DNA of 64,000 nt, taken from positions 67,862 through 131,861 of the forward strand of contig UQIC01000001.1 of the NCBI GenBank assembly GCA_900540985.1. Reading direction: 5' to 3'. Source of the stretch: an uncultured Collinsella sp. (GTDB lineage: Bacteria > Actinomycetota > Coriobacteriia > Coriobacteriales > Coriobacteriaceae). The notes under the pieces are model-generated. The model was not told the origin of the DNA and made no database searches. It saw nothing but the letters and a program-made list of their open reading frames with translations. Positions 60,322-64,000 of this stretch are shown here, piece after piece (position 1 is the first letter of the stretch; each line of letters begins with the position of its first letter). A program made the position numbers and the translations under genes.

Positions 60322-61218
60322 CTAGCCCCTGTCGTGGAAGGTGGCGCGCGCACCGTCGAAGTCGAGTCGGGACTCGCCCAGCGTGCCGTAGCGGTTCTTG
60401 AGGGCGACGAGCTTGAGGGGCGTGCCGGTTGCGGGAGACTCGTAGGGCCGCTCGGGCTTGTCATTGTCATCGGCGAGGTAGAGCACCGAGTCAAAGCCGT
60501 ACTCGACAGCGGAGGAACCACCGAACATGGCGAGGTTGGGCCTGGCCGACTTCCCGGAATCGTAGGACTTGCGAGTGGTCGAGCTCAGTGCGATGACGGG
60601 AGAGCCATAGAGGTTCGAGATTTCGCGGAGGCCCTTCACGCATGCTGTGATAGCCAATCGCTCGTCGATGAACTGCTGGTCCGCTGTGACGCCGCAGGCG
60701 AGGAGCTGGAGGTAGTCAATGAAGACGATGGGGACCTCGCCACGCTCGCGTGTTACCAGCCCGACGAGGTTGGAGAGCTCCACGGTGTTGAGCGGGCCGG
60801 TGATGCAGAGATTGGGGGCGATCTGGGTGCGATATTTGTCGAGTGCAGCCTCGAAAGTCGTGTGCTTAGGGTGATTCTGGGTCGCGCAGCTGGAGACCTC
60901 GGACAACGCGACTTTGCCGTCGCTGAGACGCGCCAGACTCTTCTCGATCAGCTTGTGCGCGGGAAGCTCGGCGGAAACGTAGATTACCGGGTGCCCGTCT
61001 GCCGCGAGCTTGTCGGCCTCCTGGAGTGCCAGTGTCGTCTTGCCCTTGCCCGGGGCGGTCCCGATTGCGTAGTTGAGCCCGGGGTAGACACCGCCGAGGA
61101 TGCTGTTGAGTGCGTCGAGCCCGAAGGAGGCGATGGGCTTGTCTTCCTGAAGGGCGAGGACGTGCTCGTCGAGCACATCAAGCTCGAAGACGAGGGGATT
61201 GACGTTCGGGCGCTGCAT
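60322..61218 (-). CDS. DnaB/RecA-like ATPase
   Basis: 298 residues: FGLDALNSILGGVYPGLNYA, Walker A IGTAPGKGKTTLALQE, PVIYVSAELPAHKL, Walker B IVFIDYLQLLA and the arginine-containing SSTTRKSYDSG. This is the C-terminal DnaB helicase fold without the N-terminal domain. It may unwind the element or support its replication during transfer. ATG 61218 shares one base with the upstream stop (TAATG). Confidence 0.88.
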   Translation of the reverse strand: MQRPNVNPLVFELDVLDEHVLALQEDKPIASFGLDALNSILGGVYPGLNYAIGTAPGKGKTTLALQEADKLAADGHPVIYVSAELPAHKLIEKSLARLSDGKVALSEVSSCATQNHPKHTTFEAALDKYRTQIAPNLCITGPLNTVELSNLVGLVTRERGEVPIVFIDYLQLLACGVTADQQFIDERLAITACVKGLREISNLYGSPVIALSSTTRKSYDSGKSARPNLAMFGGSSAVEYGFDSVLYLADDNDKPERPYESPATGTPLKLVALKNRYGTLGESRLDFDGARATFHDRG

Positions 61219-61460
61219 TACTCGCTCGCCCCCTCTGCCAGCTTGTGGAAGTAGTCGAACAGGTCCTCTTCCATGACGAAGTACTGGTTGGCGATGCTAA
61301 AGCAGTGGTGGGTGGACTTCATGAGCTTGATGGCGCTGGATTGTCCGATGCCGGTGAGGATCTGAACGTCCAGGCGGCTCATGATGCGCTTGGTGCCGAC
61401 ATGGCGCAGGTTGATGCCTGCGGAGATGGCGTCGGTCTTGGGGTCATCTGCAAGATGCAT
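61218..61460 (-). CDS. Small DNA-binding-like protein (HTH/excisionase type)
   Basis: 80 residues; ILTGIGQSSAIKLMKSTHHC followed by YFVMEEDLFDYFHKL is the pattern of MerR/excisionase-like winged helices, with the second helix in the place of recognition. RBS AAAGGAG. First gene of the tight operon leading to the relaxase. Could regulate excision or transfer. Confidence 0.75.
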   Translation of the reverse strand: MHLADDPKTDAISAGINLRHVGTKRIMSRLDVQILTGIGQSSAIKLMKSTHHCFSIANQYFVMEEDLFDYFHKLAEGASE

Positions 61461-61552
61461 GATAAACTCCTTTAGTAGGGCGCTCGGCTCCTCTTCGATG
61501 TTTGGCGACAGTGAGAGGAGTCGGGTGCTTGTTTGTAAAATGGTTTTATCGA

Positions 61553-62239
61553 CTAATTAGCCCCTTTCTTCTCGTATTCGTCGATAAGGTGCAGAAGGCT
61601 GATTCGTGCTTCTGCGGGCTCGCTGTATCCCTTGCGGGATGATCTGCCGATGTTGGCGAAATCGAGCAGAGCACGGTAAGTGCAGGAATAGCCCTTGATG
61701 TGCTCCCATGCGTTGAGAATGTATGAGACCAAAGGTGTAACGGCGAGCAACGCTGTAGGGTCTTGCAGGGTAGTTTCGAGTTCACGGCCGGTTTTAGCCT
61801 GGATACGTGCGTCGAGGTTGCACTCGGGCATCTTTGCAGCCTCTTCCATAATGAGGCAAATGCTGTCCCAGTTAGTGCGGAGATGATGAACGCGCTCGCT
61901 CGTGGTGTCGATGCAGATCCTTGCTTGGTGACAGTAATCAAAAAAGCCTTTGATGACGTCGCGGCAATCATTTTCTGGCTGGATTGCGCTCCAGCCCTCG
62001 AACATGCCCTCGAAGGCGTCGAGACAGCTCCCATCCTCAGCATAGATGAGCTGCGCGGCCCACCTGCCTAGATCCGAGCTCGTCAGCTGCTCCATGGGAA
62101 GCCTCGCTAGGAGCGCAGACGGGGTGAGACCCCTTGCCGCGGCGAGGTCAGCGCTGGAGCGCTTGAAGAGTACCTGCTCATCCTTTGAGTTGAATAGGAT
62201 CGTCGAACGCAGCTTGCTGCTCGCAGTGGTAAGTGCCAT
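61553..62239 (-). CDS. Unknown protein of the mobile element
   Basis: 228 residues from ATG 62239 with GGAGG. Mostly helical; DLAAARGLTPSALLARLPME and HHLRTNWDSICLIMEEAAKM give no family I recognise. Between the integrase and the replication/transfer genes, so perhaps element-specific regulation. Confidence 0.75.
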   Translation of the reverse strand: MALTTASSKLRSTILFNSKDEQVLFKRSSADLAAARGLTPSALLARLPMEQLTSSDLGRWAAQLIYAEDGSCLDAFEGMFEGWSAIQPENDCRDVIKGFFDYCHQARICIDTTSERVHHLRTNWDSICLIMEEAAKMPECNLDARIQAKTGRELETTLQDPTALLAVTPLVSYILNAWEHIKGYSCTYRALLDFANIGRSSRKGYSEPAEARISLLHLIDEYEKKGAN

Positions 62240-62303
62240 TGATAACCTCCTCTCTGTTTGGCCTTATTTGCAGTATACATCTGGTGACACAATTATGAGA
62301 GTG

Positions 62304-63611
62304 TTAATTTTCATTACCTTCAGATAATTTTTCGAAGACTTCGGCAGCGTTGCGGTCGTTGGCTCTGATTGCGTGGGTGTAGAAATTGGCCGTCGTACTC
62401 GCTGATGCGTGTCCCATCCGCGCCTGAACGGTCTTCAAATCGACGTTGTTTGCGACGAGCGCCGTCGCTGCCGTGTGTCTCAGTCCGTGGGGGACGAGAC
62501 CCGAGTATCCGGTGCCGCGTGTGTGCAGCTTGCCGTTGCGCTCGAACTGGCTTGTCACGTTGGCGTACTCGCCATAGCCGTTGTCGACGCAGAAGTCCCT
62601 GAACCAGCGTGAATAGTTGTGTCCATCGGGTCGGGTGATACTGACGTGAAGGTTGCCGTTTTCGTCCTTATGTGGGCTGAGGGCGTGAACGATGGGGTCA
62701 GAGTTTCTCTGTCTTAGCCCGCGTTGCTCGAATAGGTTGCGCTGCCGCATCTTCCAGTCGTTTAGATACGCGGCCAGCGAAGAGTCTATAGACAGGATTC
62801 GCCTGCTCATTTCCGATTTTGGTGCCCTGAGCGTTTTGTCATTGGTGTACTGGCGGATGATTCGGATCTCCATCGCCTCGGGGTCGTAGTCTTCCCAACA
62901 GAGTCCCAGGGCCTCGCCTTTCCTGAGTCCTAGGTGGAATATGAGCATGGTGCAGACGGTCATCGGCCCCATGGGTTCGGATAGCAGGCATTTGGTGAAT
63001 CGGGGCAGTTCGTCGGGTGGGAGGAAGTTACGCACTCTAAGGTCTGGCTTTGGGAGTTTGATGCTGATGCATGGGTTGCGCCCGATTAGCTCATTCTCCA
63101 GTGCGTCCTGCATGACCTGTTTGAGCTTGACGTGGATACGACGAATCTCGGCCTCTGTGAATCTTCCGGTTGAGATCGCTTCAGCATACGCCCGTTTGAT
63201 CTCGTCGGGCCTCAGTGCGCCGAGGGGCATGTCGCCGAACAGCTCGCGTATATGGCGCACGTCATATTCCTCTCTTTGGAAAGAAAGAGGGGAGCCGAAG
63301 GAGCTTTCTCGGAGCCGATGGAAATCCTCAGCGTATCCGGAAACAGTGGTCGGCATGTCGCTAGCCGGTTCATAGGTCTCCAGCTCCTTCCGGTAGGCAT
63401 CGAGCGCATTCGCCACCTCACCGGGCCAGTTCTTCGGGTTTTTGCTCTTGCAATGGATGGTTCTCTTGGGCGTCTTTAGGTATCTGACTCGTTTCCCGTT
63501 CTTGCCGGATTCGGGGTCGCGACCGAGAGAGAAGTAGATGCGGAAGGAACCGGGTTTTCCCTTGATCGGTTCGGAAGTGCCTTTGGCTGTGGGTTTGATT
63601 CTGGTTTCCAT
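62304..63611 (-). CDS. int: Tyrosine site-specific integrase
   Basis: 435 residues: an N-terminal arm-binding part, a core-binding SAM-like domain (about 88-180) and a catalytic domain with Arg230 (GLRKGEALG), His376/Arg379 (HGLRHTA), His401 (MGHAS) and nucleophile Tyr411 (NFYTHAI). Complete set, so active. Integrates and excises the element. RBS GGAGACCC. Confidence 0.97.
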   Translation of the reverse strand: METRIKPTAKGTSEPIKGKPGSFRIYFSLGRDPESGKNGKRVRYLKTPKRTIHCKSKNPKNWPGEVANALDAYRKELETYEPASDMPTTVSGYAEDFHRLRESSFGSPLSFQREEYDVRHIRELFGDMPLGALRPDEIKRAYAEAISTGRFTEAEIRRIHVKLKQVMQDALENELIGRNPCISIKLPKPDLRVRNFLPPDELPRFTKCLLSEPMGPMTVCTMLIFHLGLRKGEALGLCWEDYDPEAMEIRIIRQYTNDKTLRAPKSEMSRRILSIDSSLAAYLNDWKMRQRNLFEQRGLRQRNSDPIVHALSPHKDENGNLHVSITRPDGHNYSRWFRDFCVDNGYGEYANVTSQFERNGKLHTRGTGYSGLVPHGLRHTAATALVANNVDLKTVQARMGHASASTTANFYTHAIRANDRNAAEVFEKLSEGNEN

Positions 63612-63780
63612 GGGTCTCCAGGGGTGGTGCGTTGGGTTAGCCTCGGGGGCGGGGCTTTGAGGGCCTCGCCCCCGAGGCTAACCCAAAAATTTCACCCCTG
63701 CAAGTCAAAATGAAGGGGTGAAGGGGTGTAAATAGGGTGAAATAGAAAACTAATCAAGAAGAGCAAAAACGGCAGAATAG
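63612..63780. other. Right-end non-coding region of the element
   Basis: Large inverted repeat GGGTTAGCCTCGGGGGCG (63633-63650) mirrored near 63669-63686, then AGGGGTGAAA-like sites at 63690, 63714, 63722 and 63734. Probable integrase arm-site region. Confidence 0.55.
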
Positions 63781-63972
63781 CTAAATTACCTGCGGAAACA
63801 GAGATATTGATGAAAATGAAAAACCGCAGGTAGGGTAATAGCTCATGACCTCCTTGACGGTGATCTGGCCGGCGGGCTTTTGCTTGCGCAGCGTGAGATA
63901 GCTGCTTTTGATCGCGGCGCGGGTTCTGCGCACGCGCCGGTCGAGCGGCGCCTTTGCTCTGGTCGTCTCCAT
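63781..63972 (-). pseudogene. Truncated TetR/AcrR regulator, N-terminal remnant
   Basis: From ATG 63972: RRVRRTRAAIKSSYLTLRKQ and GQITVKEV match the first helices of a TetR protein. After V at 63847 the frame turns to unrelated residues and stops at 63781, before the recognition helix. The breakpoint marks the probable right junction of the element or an adjoining deletion. The C-terminal half was not found on the left side. Confidence 0.75.
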
Positions 63973-64000
63973 ATGGACCCCCAGCATCGGTCGAATCGCG

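Larger units (their letters stand above)
53173..63850. mobile_element. Integrative mobilizable element next to tRNA-Arg
   Basis: About 10.6 kb, bounded on the left by tRNA-Arg and on the right by a broken tetR gene. Cargo: a BcgI-like restriction-modification system. Transfer genes: relaxase, coupling protein, MobC-like protein. Also a DnaB-like ATPase and a tyrosine integrase. No mating-pair formation genes, so it depends on a helper. AGGGGTGAAA-type sites occur near both ends (53245, 53256, inverted 53313; 63690 inverted, 63714, 63722, 63734), resembling integrase arm sites. Exact att sites were not identified. Confidence 0.8.

Noticed and set aside
63990..64000. TCGAATCGC at the window end as a copy of the tRNA-Arg T arm (attR)
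   Set aside because: Only nine bases match before a mismatch, and it lies beyond the truncated tetR start, too far from the integrase arm sites.

Overview
The window looks like a chromosomal segment of a high-GC, anaerobic, saccharolytic member of the Coriobacteriia, most like Collinsella. That is inference from gene content: hspR inside a dnaK-grpE-dnaJ cluster (an actinobacterial arrangement), a clostripain-free anaerobic gene set with [NiFe]-hydrogenase maturation genes, a mannose-family PTS with its DUF956/ManO partner, a de novo NAD operon, and many short palindromic intergenic repeats. No 16S rRNA gene is present, so the genus is not proven.

Layout. 0-3.1 kb: a Fic protein with palindromic upstream sites, a PTS IIA(Glc) protein and a lipoprotein. 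3.6-10.2 kb (minus strand): a nickel/hydrogenase maturation block (small protein, nikR, hypF, hypC, hypD, hypE) followed by a HAD phosphatase. 10.3-20.7 kb: an accessory, more AT-rich block with a DUF4143-type ATPase, an XRE regulator and a compact seven-gene operon that combines a complete miniature Hsp70 machine (lidless Hsp70, HPD-less J-like/TPR membrane protein, GrpE-like protein) with a two-domain FtsK/SpoIIIE ATPase, a coiled-coil tail-anchored protein, a small WXG100-like helical protein, a membrane-anchored amidase and a zinc-ribbon/YARHG membrane protein. This is my best candidate for an undescribed system, possibly a chaperone-coupled type VII-like export apparatus. 20.9-24 kb: thioredoxin, an unknown protein and an AgrC/LytTR-type two-component pair. 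24.2-28.1 kb: nadA-nadB-nadC-niaR with a strong operator-like palindrome. 28.3-40.7 kb: ferredoxin, dnaK-grpE-dnaJ-hspR, an aconitase-family hydratase, a small membrane protein and clpB; dnaK and clpB share an identical-architecture inverted repeat that I propose as the HspR operator.

40.9-53.2 kb: a second DUF4143-type ATPase under a 23-bp-arm palindrome, an acidic membrane protein, a TetR regulator with a multi-pass membrane protein, a divergent 925-residue Fe-S flavoprotein oxidoreductase followed by hypA, then the mannose PTS operon (IIAB, IIC, IID, DUF956) and tRNA-Arg(CCT). 53.2-63.8 kb: an integrative mobilizable element carrying a BcgI-like restriction-modification system, relaxase, coupling protein, MobC-like protein, DnaB-like ATPase and tyrosine integrase. 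Its specificity subunit is split by a (CT)7 tract, which predicts phase variation. It ends in a truncated TetR gene.

At least five families of intergenic palindromic repeats recur in the window. Two families show paired arm changes that preserve base pairing.
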